From DASXRA01 sp963737425 (GTDB lineage: Bacteria > Actinomycetota > Actinomycetes > Mycobacteriales > Jatrophihabitantaceae), in contig CAVTSX010000009.1 of assembly GCA_963737425.1 (NCBI GenBank), forward strand, positions 1,364,001 through 1,428,000: a stretch of DNA of 64,000 bases. Direction: 5' to 3'. Below, piece by piece: positions 54,272 to 62,748 of the stretch. The notes beneath the pieces were generated by a model. That model had not been told where the DNA came from. It saw only the letters and a program-made list of their open reading frames with translations, and did not search any database. A program made the position numbers and the translations under genes. Numbering within the stretch: position 1 is the first letter of the stretch; each line of letters begins with the position of its first letter.

Positions 54272-54773
54272 CTTCGGTCTCCTTCAGGTCGGTGCCCTGC
54301 TCACCCAGCAGTTGCCGGAGTTTGGCGAGGGCGTGATGGGTCTGGCTCTTGACCGTTCCGGGGCTGCAGCCGAGGGCGTCGGCGGCTTCGTCCACGGTCA
54401 GATCCTGGAAATAGCGCAGGACGAGGACGGCGCGCTGGCGCACCGGCAGCTGCAGGACGGCGTGCAGCAGCGTGTGCCGCAGCAGCACGCGCTCGCCCGG
54501 ATCGGCGTCGCGCAGCTCGTCGGGAATGTCTACCTCCCGCGGCCGGCGGGAGCGATTGCGCCACCGGTCCTTGACGAGGTTGATCAACACGCGGTGCGCG
54601 TACGCCGCCGGATCGGGACTGGCGTGCCTCCAGCGCCGGGCGGTGCGAAGGAGCGCGGTCTGGACGAGGTCCTCGGCGTGTCCGCGGTCCCCGACGAGCA
54701 GATAGGCGGTGCGCAACAGCACCGTCGACCTCTCGCGCACGAACGCGTCGAATTCTGGCCCGAGGGAGTCCAT
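54261..54773 (-). CDS. SigE-family (ECF) RNA polymerase sigma factor
   Basis: 170 residues from the ATG at 54773. Region 2 (FDAFVRERSTVLLRTAYLLVGDRGHAEDLVQTALLRTARRW) and region 4 (LPVRQRAVLVLRYFQDLTVDEAADALGCSPGTVKSQTHHALAKL) are complete. This matches the actinobacterial SigE-family ECF group. It directs RNA polymerase to an unknown promoter set, probably under control of the membrane protein encoded with it. Confidence 0.92.
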   Translation of the reverse strand: MDSLGPEFDAFVRERSTVLLRTAYLLVGDRGHAEDLVQTALLRTARRWRHASPDPAAYAHRVLINLVKDRWRNRSRRPREVDIPDELRDADPGERVLLRHTLLHAVLQLPVRQRAVLVLRYFQDLTVDEAADALGCSPGTVKSQTHHALAKLRQLLGEQGTDLKETEDAY

Positions 54774-54881
54774 GCCTGGTAATACTCCGCGGCGGCCGAT
54801 TCGGTTGCACCGTCGCCGAGATCGGCAAGCCGGCACGTATTTCATTTGGCGCGGTCGCCGGTCGTGAAGTTCACTTGCCGG

Positions 54882-55427
54882 ATGCCACCACCAGAGACCG
54901 TCCACCTGCCGACTGGGGTGCTCACCCGCCTCGCCGAAGCCGACGCGGAGACGGTCGCGGCGGCAGTGCGCGCGAGCCTGGACCACCTACGCCCGTGGAT
55001 GCCGTGGGCGACCGAGGCCGCAGCCGCCCTCGACACCCAGGTCGCGCGCAGCCGCGCCGCGACCAAGGCGTGGGAGGACGGCACCGACTACTGCTACGTG
55101 CTGCGCGTCGACCCCGACGGACCCGTTGTCGGCACGTTCGGCCTGCACCGGCGCATCGGCCCGGGCGCGATCGAGATCGGCTACTGGTTGCATGTCGACG
55201 CGCTCGGCCGCGGCTACGCGACCGCCGCCGCGGGCGCCCTGACGACGGTCGCGCTCGACCTCGACGACGTCGACCGGGTCGAGATCCACACCGACGAGGC
55301 GAACGTGACCAGCGCGGCTATCCCGGCGCGGCTCGGTTACCGGATGGACCGCATCGACTCGCGCGACCCAGAGGCGCCCGCCGAAAGCGGCCGGCTGCAG
55401 ATCTGGGTCAAGAAGCACGGAATGTGA
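54882..55427 (+). CDS. RimJ/RimL-type GNAT acetyltransferase
   Basis: 181 residues from the ATG at 54882 (GTG at 54864 is an alternative). The family pattern is LRPWMPWA near residue 30-40, VGTFGLHRRIGPGAIEIGYWLHVDALGRGYATAAAGALT for the acetyl-CoA fold, and VEIHTDEANVTSAAIPARLGY near the end. Acts on protein N-termini or small amines; substrate unknown. Divergent from the sigma factor gene. Confidence 0.83.
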   Translation: MPPPETVHLPTGVLTRLAEADAETVAAAVRASLDHLRPWMPWATEAAAALDTQVARSRAATKAWEDGTDYCYVLRVDPDGPVVGTFGLHRRIGPGAIEIGYWLHVDALGRGYATAAAGALTTVALDLDDVDRVEIHTDEANVTSAAIPARLGYRMDRIDSRDPEAPAESGRLQIWVKKHGM

Positions 55428-55526
55428 GCAGCCGCGGATCGTCTGTTTCTCCGCCACGTACCGACCCAGAACCCCAGCTCATCGTTGTTCTCAGCTGCCC
55501 GTAGCCGATCTCGGTCAGGTCAGGCC

Positions 55527-56846
55527 TCACGCCGCGATGCGCGCGATGCGGTCGACCAGATCGTCGCGGGTCGGTCCGTCGGGCACGGCTGGACGGAATC
55601 CGGCTCGTAGGTTCGCGCGGGCGCGTTCCTCGATCTGCGCCAGCACCGACGGGCCGGCGAGCATGGCGCGGTACCCACCGACGATCGGCATCACCGATGG
55701 GTCAACCTCGGCAAGGGAGCAGATGAGGTCTGACGGAAGAGGCTTGGCGAAGTCGATGCCTTCGCTACGCCAGCGCGACAGCTGGCCGGCGTCCAATGCG
55801 ACATGGTCGTCGAACCATGGCCTCATGTTCGCCGTGCACCACTGATCGAAGTCACGGGCGACGGCTTCGAAGTCCGAGCCGTGCTCGTCGATGCCGGCGA
55901 GGACACGCTGCGCCTGCATCATCGATGTCGTCACACCGCGGCCGGCGGCGGGGTTCGTCGTGAGCACCGCGTCGCCCACGAAGAGCAGACCGTCGACCGC
56001 GAGGCTGCCGTCGCTGGCCAGCTGTCCGCGGTAGCCGTTGCGCAGGTTGCCGCCGACCATGACGGGCCCGTGCGGCTTGGCGCGTGCCGGGTCGACCCAC
56101 GTCGCAACCGACGGGATCGATCGGGCCGCCGCGTCGAATGCCGCATCGACTCGTAGGCCCGCCAGTTCCTTGTCGTCGCTCGGCCGGGCCACGAGGACCT
56201 GAAAGGTGCCGGCGTCCTGCAGGAAGATGATCACGTAGTAGCCGTGGTAGACACCGGACCAGCCCGGTGGGCTGTTCAGCGGTCCGGGCTCGGCGTCGGG
56301 CAGCAGTTGGTACTGCCGCGATACGTAAGCGATCCCGCAGTCGCCGCCGACCTCCGGCGCGCGCAACCCGTGCGCGAACCTGCCGTTTCGTCCGGACGCG
56401 TCGATGACCAGATCGGCCTCGACAGTAGGGCCGTCGACGACGACTCCGCGCGCCCGGCGGCCCTCGACCGCGACGGCGCTGACGTGGCCCTGCATCATCG
56501 ACACGCCTGGCTCGGCTACGGCAGCGGCACGCAGGATCCGCTCGAACGTCAGGCGGCGAACGCGCAAGCCCAAGAATTCCGGCAGGACCGGGCTGACCGG
56601 CGTCGGCAACGCCCCGGCGGCCACGAGTCGGTCGGCGACATCGGGCACCTCCGCGAGCAGGGCCGCACGGACCTGGGGACGGAAGAAATGCGGATGGTGG
56701 AACTGCATGACCCCCTTGCGGTGCCACCGCTCGTCCGACTCCGGACCCACATCACGGTCGACCAGCGTGACCTCGTGCCCGCGCCGGGCGAGCGACATTG
56801 CCAGGTACAGCCCCGTCGGGCCCGCGCCGACGATCACAGTCTTCAT
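55527..56846 (-). CDS. FAD-dependent monooxygenase/oxidoreductase
   Basis: 439 residues. FAD motif IVGAGPTGLYLAMSL at the start, DLVIDASGRNGRFAHG in the middle and FVGDAVLTTNPAAGRGVTTSM as the GD motif. The MQFHHPHFFRPQVR stretch near residue 50 is characteristic of one actinobacterial squalene-epoxidase/hydroxylase-like subgroup. Cytoplasmic. Transcribed away from a TetR gene over a 59-base intergenic region that holds an operator-like palindrome; that regulator is the likely repressor. Confidence 0.85.
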   Translation of the reverse strand: MKTVIVGAGPTGLYLAMSLARRGHEVTLVDRDVGPESDERWHRKGVMQFHHPHFFRPQVRAALLAEVPDVADRLVAAGALPTPVSPVLPEFLGLRVRRLTFERILRAAAVAEPGVSMMQGHVSAVAVEGRRARGVVVDGPTVEADLVIDASGRNGRFAHGLRAPEVGGDCGIAYVSRQYQLLPDAEPGPLNSPPGWSGVYHGYYVIIFLQDAGTFQVLVARPSDDKELAGLRVDAAFDAAARSIPSVATWVDPARAKPHGPVMVGGNLRNGYRGQLASDGSLAVDGLLFVGDAVLTTNPAAGRGVTTSMMQAQRVLAGIDEHGSDFEAVARDFDQWCTANMRPWFDDHVALDAGQLSRWRSEGIDFAKPLPSDLICSLAEVDPSVMPIVGGYRAMLAGPSVLAQIEERARANLRAGFRPAVPDGPTRDDLVDRIARIAA

Positions 56847-56905
56847 CTACACTCGATCCATTCCAGTGACCGTTACTAAATTCATTACACTGATGGTGAC
56901 TCTAA
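56847..56905. promoter_or_regulatory. Divergent promoter/operator region
   Basis: AT-rich 59 bases between the flavoprotein and TetR starts. An imperfect palindrome AGTGACCGTTACT (56865-56877) and the spaced pair CAGTG (56864) / CACTG (56888) are candidates for TetR binding. Confidence 0.5.
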
Positions 56906-57571
56906 ATGCCAGAACCTGTCAAGAGGAATTACTCCTCGCAACTGCGCGCGGCACACGCTCAGCAGACCCGGCGCGCGATCGTGCTTGCCGCAACGGACCT
57001 GTTCGTCAGGCAAGGCTTCGGGCGCACCACCGTCGACGAGATCGCCGCCGCGGCCGGCGTCAGCCGCAAGACGGTGTTCGCGTCCGCCGGCGGGAAGGTC
57101 GACATCCTCAAACTCGCGATCGACTGGGCCATCGTCGGCGACGACGAGCCAGTCGCGCTCGCCCAACGACCGGTCATTCAGCAAGCACTCGAACAGACCG
57201 ACCCTGACGTGATCATCGCTGCGTGGGCCTCACTGGTCTGCCAGATCTCCAAGCGACTCGCCGGATTGGCCTGGGCACTGGTGTCCGCGGCGGGCACCGA
57301 CCCTCAGGCGCAGGCCCTTCTGGATGACTGGCACGCGCAACGACTCGCCGGGGCGCGCTCATTCGTCAACCACCTCGCCGAACACGGCGGCCTGCGCAAA
57401 GGACTGAACACCAACGACGCGGTCGACATCGCCTGGATACACAACGACCCAATCCTCTTCCACCGCCTCGTCCAGCAACGTGGCTGGTCGATGAAGCGCT
57501 ATGAAGCCTGGCTTCGCCGCACCATGCGACTGCAGCTCAACTCCGACGCATCTGAGTCACAGGCGTCCTGA
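56906..57571 (+). CDS. TetR-family transcriptional regulator
   Basis: 221 residues. N-terminal helix-turn-helix ~20-70: RRAIVLAATDLFVRQGFGRTTVDEIAAAAGVSRKTVFA. The ligand domain is typical in length. It is divergent from the flavoprotein and most likely represses it and itself. Its last 15 bases overlap the end of the convergent hemerythrin-like gene. Confidence 0.92.
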   Translation: MPEPVKRNYSSQLRAAHAQQTRRAIVLAATDLFVRQGFGRTTVDEIAAAAGVSRKTVFASAGGKVDILKLAIDWAIVGDDEPVALAQRPVIQQALEQTDPDVIIAAWASLVCQISKRLAGLAWALVSAAGTDPQAQALLDDWHAQRLAGARSFVNHLAEHGGLRKGLNTNDAVDIAWIHNDPILFHRLVQQRGWSMKRYEAWLRRTMRLQLNSDASESQAS

Positions 57572-58219
57572 CTTGCGGTACTTGGGCGCCCAGAACCAGC
57601 GGTAGAGCACTCGCGCCGGCGGCGGCAGTATCGCCAACACCTTCGCGATCGCCTCGGGGGTGGCGCCGTCGAGCACCCACGGCAGGTACTCCGCCGCGCC
57701 CTTGAGCCCGCCCTGTTGGTCACGGATCTCCTTGCCGAACGCGGCCCAACCTTCCGCGCCCGTGCGCCGTTCGAGCAGCGGCAGCGCGTCGGTCTCCTCG
57801 TGGATCATGTGCGCGGACAGGCTCTCGGCGAACATCTTGAGCTCGGGTCCGAGGCGGGCCGCCTTGTGCCCGCGCATCATGGCGTCGATCTGCTCGAGCT
57901 TCGGGTCGAGGGTGGCATGCTCGGCCTCCATCTCGCTGAGGACGCGGACCTCGTCGGGCTCCTTCACCACCGCGTACAAACGCGGCCATAGAGCCGTGTC
58001 CTCGGCAGTGTGGTGCGTGTGCAGCTGCTTGCGGAACGACTGCCACGTCGCCGCGGCCGCGGGCGAGAACGCCTCGCCCGCGTCGACGGCGCGGATCAGC
58101 CGGTCGAGGTCACGGTTGAACGCGTCGTGGGCGATGTACATCATCGTGAAATCGACGCTGCCGGCACGCGACTCCCGCCGGGCCGAGGCGTCGGCGGCCG
58201 TCTCGATGTAATGCGTCAT
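57557..58219 (-). CDS. Hemerythrin-domain (HHE) protein
   Basis: 220 residues. Iron-ligand patterns are in place: YIAHDAFNRDLDRL, QLHTHHTAEDTALWP (H-HxxE), MEAEHATLDP and SAHMIHEETDALPLLERR. Four-helix bundle ~25-165 with a C-terminal helix-rich tail. The family binds oxygen or nitric oxide through a di-iron centre, or acts as a sensor. Stop overlaps the TetR stop by 15 bases. Confidence 0.85.
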   Translation of the reverse strand: MTHYIETAADASARRESRAGSVDFTMMYIAHDAFNRDLDRLIRAVDAGEAFSPAAAATWQSFRKQLHTHHTAEDTALWPRLYAVVKEPDEVRVLSEMEAEHATLDPKLEQIDAMMRGHKAARLGPELKMFAESLSAHMIHEETDALPLLERRTGAEGWAAFGKEIRDQQGGLKGAAEYLPWVLDGATPEAIAKVLAILPPPARVLYRWFWAPKYRKSGRL

Positions 58220-58417
58220 TGCGGTGCTCCTGCGGTTCTCACTTCGGCCGACCTGGTGGCCGGCCTCCTACGGGTACGACGAACGCGAGCCGACGAATGT
58301 GACCGCTGCGCTCTGCCCGGCGCACGAGAAGGGGCGCGGAGCACCTGACGCGGACGCAAGCCGAACGTCGCCCACTCGGGGATCTCCTCATTCCAGTCGG
58401 CGAGCAAGTCCCAGGCG

Positions 58418-59185
58418 CTACAGCACCTTGGAGAGAAACGCCTTCGTCCGCTCCCGCTGGGGATTCGACAGCACTTCGCGAGGCGGTCCGGACTCGACGA
58501 CGACGCCGGCGTCCATGAATACCAGCTGGTCGGCAACTTCGCGGGCGAAGCCCATTTCGTGCGTAACGACGATCATCGTCATGCCGTCGATAGCGAGTTG
58601 CCGCATCACGTCGAGCACTTCGCCTACCAGTTCCGGATCGAGAGCGGACGTCGGCTCGTCGAACAGCATCAGCTTGGGGTCCATGGCCAGTGCACGTGCA
58701 ATCGCAACCCGCTGCTGCTGTCCGCCGGACAGTTGTGCCGGGTAGGTCTTCTCCTTGTCCGCCAGGCCAACCCGGTCGAGCAGCTTGCGCGCAGACTCCA
58801 TCGCATCGCTTTTGCGGCGCTTCCCGACCCGGATCGGCGCCTCGATGACGTTCTCCAGTGCGGTCATGTGCGGGAAGAGGTTGAAATGCTGGAAGACCAT
58901 GCCGATGTGGCGACGTTGCTTGGCCGCCTCCTTCGCCGGCAGCTCGTGTAACTTGTCGCCCTTCTCGGCGTAACCGACCAACACGCCATCGACGTAGAGC
59001 CGTCCGGCGTTGACCTGCTCGAGGTGGTTGATGCAGCGCAGGAACGTCGACTTGCCGGAGCCCGACGGACCGACCATGCACAGAACCTCCCCGCGCTGCA
59101 CCCGCAGGGTGATGCCATTGAGCACGCTGAGCACGCCGAAGTTCTTGCAAACAGACTCGGCCCGCACCATCGGTGTCTGTGTCAT
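58418..59185 (-). CDS. Polar amino-acid ABC transporter ATP-binding protein
   Basis: 255 residues. Walker A GPSGSGKST (39-47), Q-loop VFQHFNLFPH, signature LSGGQQQR (152-159), Walker B LMLFDEPTSALD (172-183), H-loop VTHEMGFARE. This is a GlnQ/HisP-type ATPase. It overlaps the permease gene (ATGA) and completes a three-gene importer with the solute-binding protein. Confidence 0.94.
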   Translation of the reverse strand: MTQTPMVRAESVCKNFGVLSVLNGITLRVQRGEVLCMVGPSGSGKSTFLRCINHLEQVNAGRLYVDGVLVGYAEKGDKLHELPAKEAAKQRRHIGMVFQHFNLFPHMTALENVIEAPIRVGKRRKSDAMESARKLLDRVGLADKEKTYPAQLSGGQQQRVAIARALAMDPKLMLFDEPTSALDPELVGEVLDVMRQLAIDGMTMIVVTHEMGFAREVADQLVFMDAGVVVESGPPREVLSNPQRERTKAFLSKVL

Positions 59186-60123
59186 CGCGAACCCGCCCCG
59201 CCCTGTTGCTGTGTCTGGGCCTTGGCCAGAGCCCGCAACTGCCGCGCCGTGAGCTGACGTGACGATCCGCGGGCGTAGTAGCGCTCAAGGTAGTGCTGGC
59301 CGATCATGAGGATGCTCGTGATCGCGAGGTACCACGTCGACGCGACGAGAAGGAGCGGCACCGGCCGATAGATCACGCCGGCAATGCCCCGTTGGGTCGT
59401 GTACAGGTCCAGCGTGTAGGGCACCGCCGTGACGAGGGAGGTGGTCTTCAGCATGCTGATCACCTCATTGCCAGTTGGCGGAATGATCACGCGCATCGCT
59501 TGCGGCAACACGATGCGACGCATCGTCATCGACCAGGACATGCCGAGCGCAGTCGCGGCCTCGGTCTGTCCTTCGTCCACCGAGCCGATGCCTGCGCGCA
59601 CGATCTCCGCCATGTAGGCAGCTTCGTTCAGACCCAAGCCCAGTGCGGCAAAGAAGAACGCCGCGTTCAGGGTCTGAATGTTGATGTGGGAAAACTGGTG
59701 CACGAATGGGATGCCGAAGGCCAGGTGCGGGTACAGGGAGGTGAACAGCCCCCAGAACACGAGCTGGACGTAGACCGGCGTGCCGCGGAAGACCCATAAA
59801 TACACCCAGGCTGTCGACCGCAGCACACCGTTGGGTGACAGTCGCATGATTGCGAGCACTACGCCCAGCGCGACGCCGAGCACCATTGCCCACAACGTCA
59901 GCTGCAGCGTATTCCAGGCAGCGGTCGAGATCCGCTTGTCGAAGAGGTACGTGCGATACGTATCCCAGTGGTAGTTGGGGTTGGTTGCCGCGCCGTACAC
60001 GAACAGTCCGATCAGCACCAGCACGATGGCCGCGGCGATCCAACGCCACGGGTGCCGCAGTGGCACGGCCTTGATGGCCTCCGGCGGCGCCGCCGATTCG
60101 GCCGTCTTCTCCAGCGAAGTCAT
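59182..60123 (-). CDS. Polar amino-acid ABC transporter permease
   Basis: 313 residues. Long cytoplasmic N-terminus then about five transmembrane segments; the EAA-type loop is visible as EAATALGMSWSMTMRRIVLPQAMRVIIPP, diagnostic of the His/Glu/Gln/Arg/opine permease family. The single permease probably acts as a homodimer. Located 9 bases downstream of the binding-protein gene and overlapping the ATPase start. Confidence 0.93.
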   Translation of the reverse strand: MTSLEKTAESAAPPEAIKAVPLRHPWRWIAAAIVLVLIGLFVYGAATNPNYHWDTYRTYLFDKRISTAAWNTLQLTLWAMVLGVALGVVLAIMRLSPNGVLRSTAWVYLWVFRGTPVYVQLVFWGLFTSLYPHLAFGIPFVHQFSHINIQTLNAAFFFAALGLGLNEAAYMAEIVRAGIGSVDEGQTEAATALGMSWSMTMRRIVLPQAMRVIIPPTGNEVISMLKTTSLVTAVPYTLDLYTTQRGIAGVIYRPVPLLLVASTWYLAITSILMIGQHYLERYYARGSSRQLTARQLRALAKAQTQQQGGAGSR

Positions 60124-60132
60124 GCCGACCGC

Positions 60133-61035
60133 CTAGCTGATAGCGGCGTTGACGGTGGCCGTTTTGATTTCGCCGGACTGGACACCCCACTTCGTGCAGA
60201 TCTGGTCGTACGTGCCGTTGTCCATCAGGGTCTGCAGGGCCTTCTGCATCGCCTGGATGAGGGTCGAGCCCTTGGCGATCGGCCAGCCGTACGGTGCCGC
60301 CTCTGCGATCTGCCCAGCCTGTTGCAACTTGCCGCCGCTCTGCTTGATGGCATAGGCCGTTACCGGAGAGTCGGCCGACATTGCGTTCGATTTGCCGAGC
60401 ACGACGGCGTTGGTCGCGTCGTCCTGGTTCTCGTAGGCCAGGATCTTGATCGGCTTCTTCCCGGCCTTGGTGCACGCCTTGGTCTTGGCCGGTAGCTCGT
60501 CTTGCTGCTCGGTCGTCGTCGACTGGACGGACACGGTCAGACCGCACGCGTTGTTCGGATCGACCGTCTTGCCGGTCGGTGAGGCCCACAGGATGCCGGC
60601 GGTGAAGTAGTTGACGAAGTCGACGGTCTTCTCCCGCTCCTTGGTATCAGTAAACGACGACATGCCGATGTCGTACGTGCCGGCCGTGACGGCGGGAATG
60701 ATCTTGGAGAAGTCCGCCTGACGGTAGTCGGTGGTCAGGCCGAGGACCTTGGCGGTGGCGTCGACCAGGTCCACATCGAAGCCGACGACCTTGCCGCCAG
60801 AGCCGAGGTACTCGTTCGGCGTATAGGGCACATTGACGCCGACTATCAGCTTGCCGGCCGACTTGATCTTGGACGGAACCAGCGTCGCCAGCGACGTGTT
60901 CTGGGTGACCGTCGGCGTGACGGTCCCGGTCGGTCCGGCGCCTTTCTCCTTGTTACTGGCGCATCCGGTGAGGATGACCCCGGCTCCCACGCCGATGGCG
61001 ACGAGAGTGCGCAGGGGGTGGGACGACTTGAACAT
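60133..61035 (-). CDS. Solute-binding lipoprotein (polar amino-acid family)
   Basis: 300 residues. Lipoprotein signal ending in LTGC (residue ~25). Family-3 solute-binding fold: GKLIVGVNVPYTPNEYLGSGGKVVGFDVDLVDATAKVLGL, then DIGMSSFTDTKEREKTVDFVNYF. Captures a polar amino acid, exact ligand unknown, and delivers it to the permease/ATPase pair. First gene of the operon. Confidence 0.93.
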   Translation of the reverse strand: MFKSSHPLRTLVAIGVGAGVILTGCASNKEKGAGPTGTVTPTVTQNTSLATLVPSKIKSAGKLIVGVNVPYTPNEYLGSGGKVVGFDVDLVDATAKVLGLTTDYRQADFSKIIPAVTAGTYDIGMSSFTDTKEREKTVDFVNYFTAGILWASPTGKTVDPNNACGLTVSVQSTTTEQQDELPAKTKACTKAGKKPIKILAYENQDDATNAVVLGKSNAMSADSPVTAYAIKQSGGKLQQAGQIAEAAPYGWPIAKGSTLIQAMQKALQTLMDNGTYDQICTKWGVQSGEIKTATVNAAIS

Positions 61036-61262
61036 GGCGGCCTCCTCGGCGATAGGCCAGTGCCCAACGATAAGTCGCCGGGCAATGCTCTGAGCGCTGT
61101 GCGATGGAACCGTTACGACGTGGCGCGGTCGCGGTAATCCGGTTCAATAGCCGGTGCCCTATTTGGTCCGTGGTACCGCGGCCGACACCTGCTGCCAGTA
61201 GTACAGCGGATCACCTTCATCAGCGGCCCGTCATATGTCGCCGGAGGTGCGATCATGACGGA

Positions 61263-62684
61263 ATGTGGCAGATCGATATCCAAGCCGCGCCGCTGGAGAT
61301 GCTCCGCGCGCTGCTGACCCGAGATCGGTCCGAACGGTTAATGGCGAATGCCGCTCGGGCTCGTGCCCTGCTCGCCGGTCGCGTCGTGTGGAACGTCAAT
61401 GCCACTGCCCACGGTGGTGGCGTCGCTGAAATGTTGCAGGCGTTGCTCGCTTACGCCCGCGGGGCGGGGGTCGATGCCCGGTGGCTCGTGCTTGACGCCG
61501 ACCCGGCGTTCTTCGCGATCACCAAGCGGATTCACAACGCGCTGCACGGCGAGATGGATGGCGGATCCGAGCTCGGTGCATCACAGCACGAGCACTACGC
61601 GCGGGTGCTTGAGAAGAACCAGGCCAGCCTGCGCAAGCTGGTCCGGCCGGGCGACATCGTGCTGCTGCACGACCCGCAGACCGCCGGCCTTGTCGACGGC
61701 GTACGCGAGACGGGCGCGCACGCCATATGGCGTTGCCACGTCGGCCGGGACGAGTTCAATGCCGTGACCGATCGGGGCTGGGAGTTCTTGCGCGGCTATC
61801 TCGAGAACGCCGACGCGTTCATCTTCTCGCGGGAACGGTACGTCCCGGAATGGCTGCCGCCAGAGCGGGTGCGGGTGATCCCGCCGTCCATCGACCCGTT
61901 CTCGTCGAAGAACCACGACCTGGACGACGCTGAGGTTGCGCGCGTGCTGCGCCGGGTCGGGCTGATCGCCGGACTCGACAGCGAGGAGGTCGAATTCACC
62001 CGGCGCAACGGCACGCCAGGGGTGGTTCGCCGGCGCGAGAATCTGTTGTCGGGATCGGAGCCACCCCCTGCCGACGCACGACTGGTTGTCCAGGTCAGCC
62101 GCTGGGACCGCCTCAAAGACATGAGCGGCGTGCTGGCAGCTTTCAGCGCCCACGTTGGGCAGGCGAGGCCGGATGCGCACCTGATGCTCGTGGGCCCGGA
62201 CGTGTCCGGAGTCAGCGACGATCCCGAGGGTGCCGAGGTCCTCGCCGCTTGCCGGGCCGAGCGGGAGCGGCTGCCCGGCCCGATACGCGCGCGGTGCCAC
62301 CTGGCAAGCCTCCCGATGGACGACGTCGACGAGAACGCGATCATCGTCAACGCCGTGCAGCGGCACGCGACGGTGGTGGTCCAGAAGAGTCTCGTGGAAG
62401 GGTTCGGCCTCACCGTCACGGAAGCGATGTGGAAGGGCCGACCTGTGCTCGCCAGCGCGGTAGGCGGCATTCAGGACCAGATCCTCGACGGCCGGGACGG
62501 CTTATTGCTGCCCGACCCGCACGACCTACCCGGCTTCGCGCAGAGGCTGCTGCTGCTGCTCGACGACCCCTTGCTGGCCGCGACGTTAGGACAGCAGGGC
62601 CGGGAGCGGGTCCGCGACGCCTTCATCGGCGACCGACACCTGATTGAGTACGTCGACCTGTTCGATGAGCTGATCGCGCCGTAA
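61263..62684 (+). CDS. TreT-like GT4 glycosyltransferase (trehalose synthase type)
   Basis: 473 residues. The N-terminal VWNVNATAHGGGVAEMLQAL is the TreT-type start, followed by GAHAIWRCHVGRDEF, the GT-B linker RLVVQVSRWDRLKDM and the C-terminal KSLVEGFGLTVTEAMWKGRPVLASAVGGIQDQI, which holds the conserved ExFGxxxxE motif. TreT makes trehalose from a nucleotide-glucose and glucose; the same fold has other uses. A GGAGG lies about 15 bases before the ATG and 8 before an out-of-frame ATG at 61256, so the start deserves attention. Confidence 0.82.
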   Translation: MWQIDIQAAPLEMLRALLTRDRSERLMANAARARALLAGRVVWNVNATAHGGGVAEMLQALLAYARGAGVDARWLVLDADPAFFAITKRIHNALHGEMDGGSELGASQHEHYARVLEKNQASLRKLVRPGDIVLLHDPQTAGLVDGVRETGAHAIWRCHVGRDEFNAVTDRGWEFLRGYLENADAFIFSRERYVPEWLPPERVRVIPPSIDPFSSKNHDLDDAEVARVLRRVGLIAGLDSEEVEFTRRNGTPGVVRRRENLLSGSEPPPADARLVVQVSRWDRLKDMSGVLAAFSAHVGQARPDAHLMLVGPDVSGVSDDPEGAEVLAACRAERERLPGPIRARCHLASLPMDDVDENAIIVNAVQRHATVVVQKSLVEGFGLTVTEAMWKGRPVLASAVGGIQDQILDGRDGLLLPDPHDLPGFAQRLLLLLDDPLLAATLGQQGRERVRDAFIGDRHLIEYVDLFDELIAP

Positions 62685-62748
62685 CACGACCAGTGCGACC
62701 CGCTTCCGGATCCGTGAGGTCGAATGCGTTCGTGATTCGTCGCCGGTC

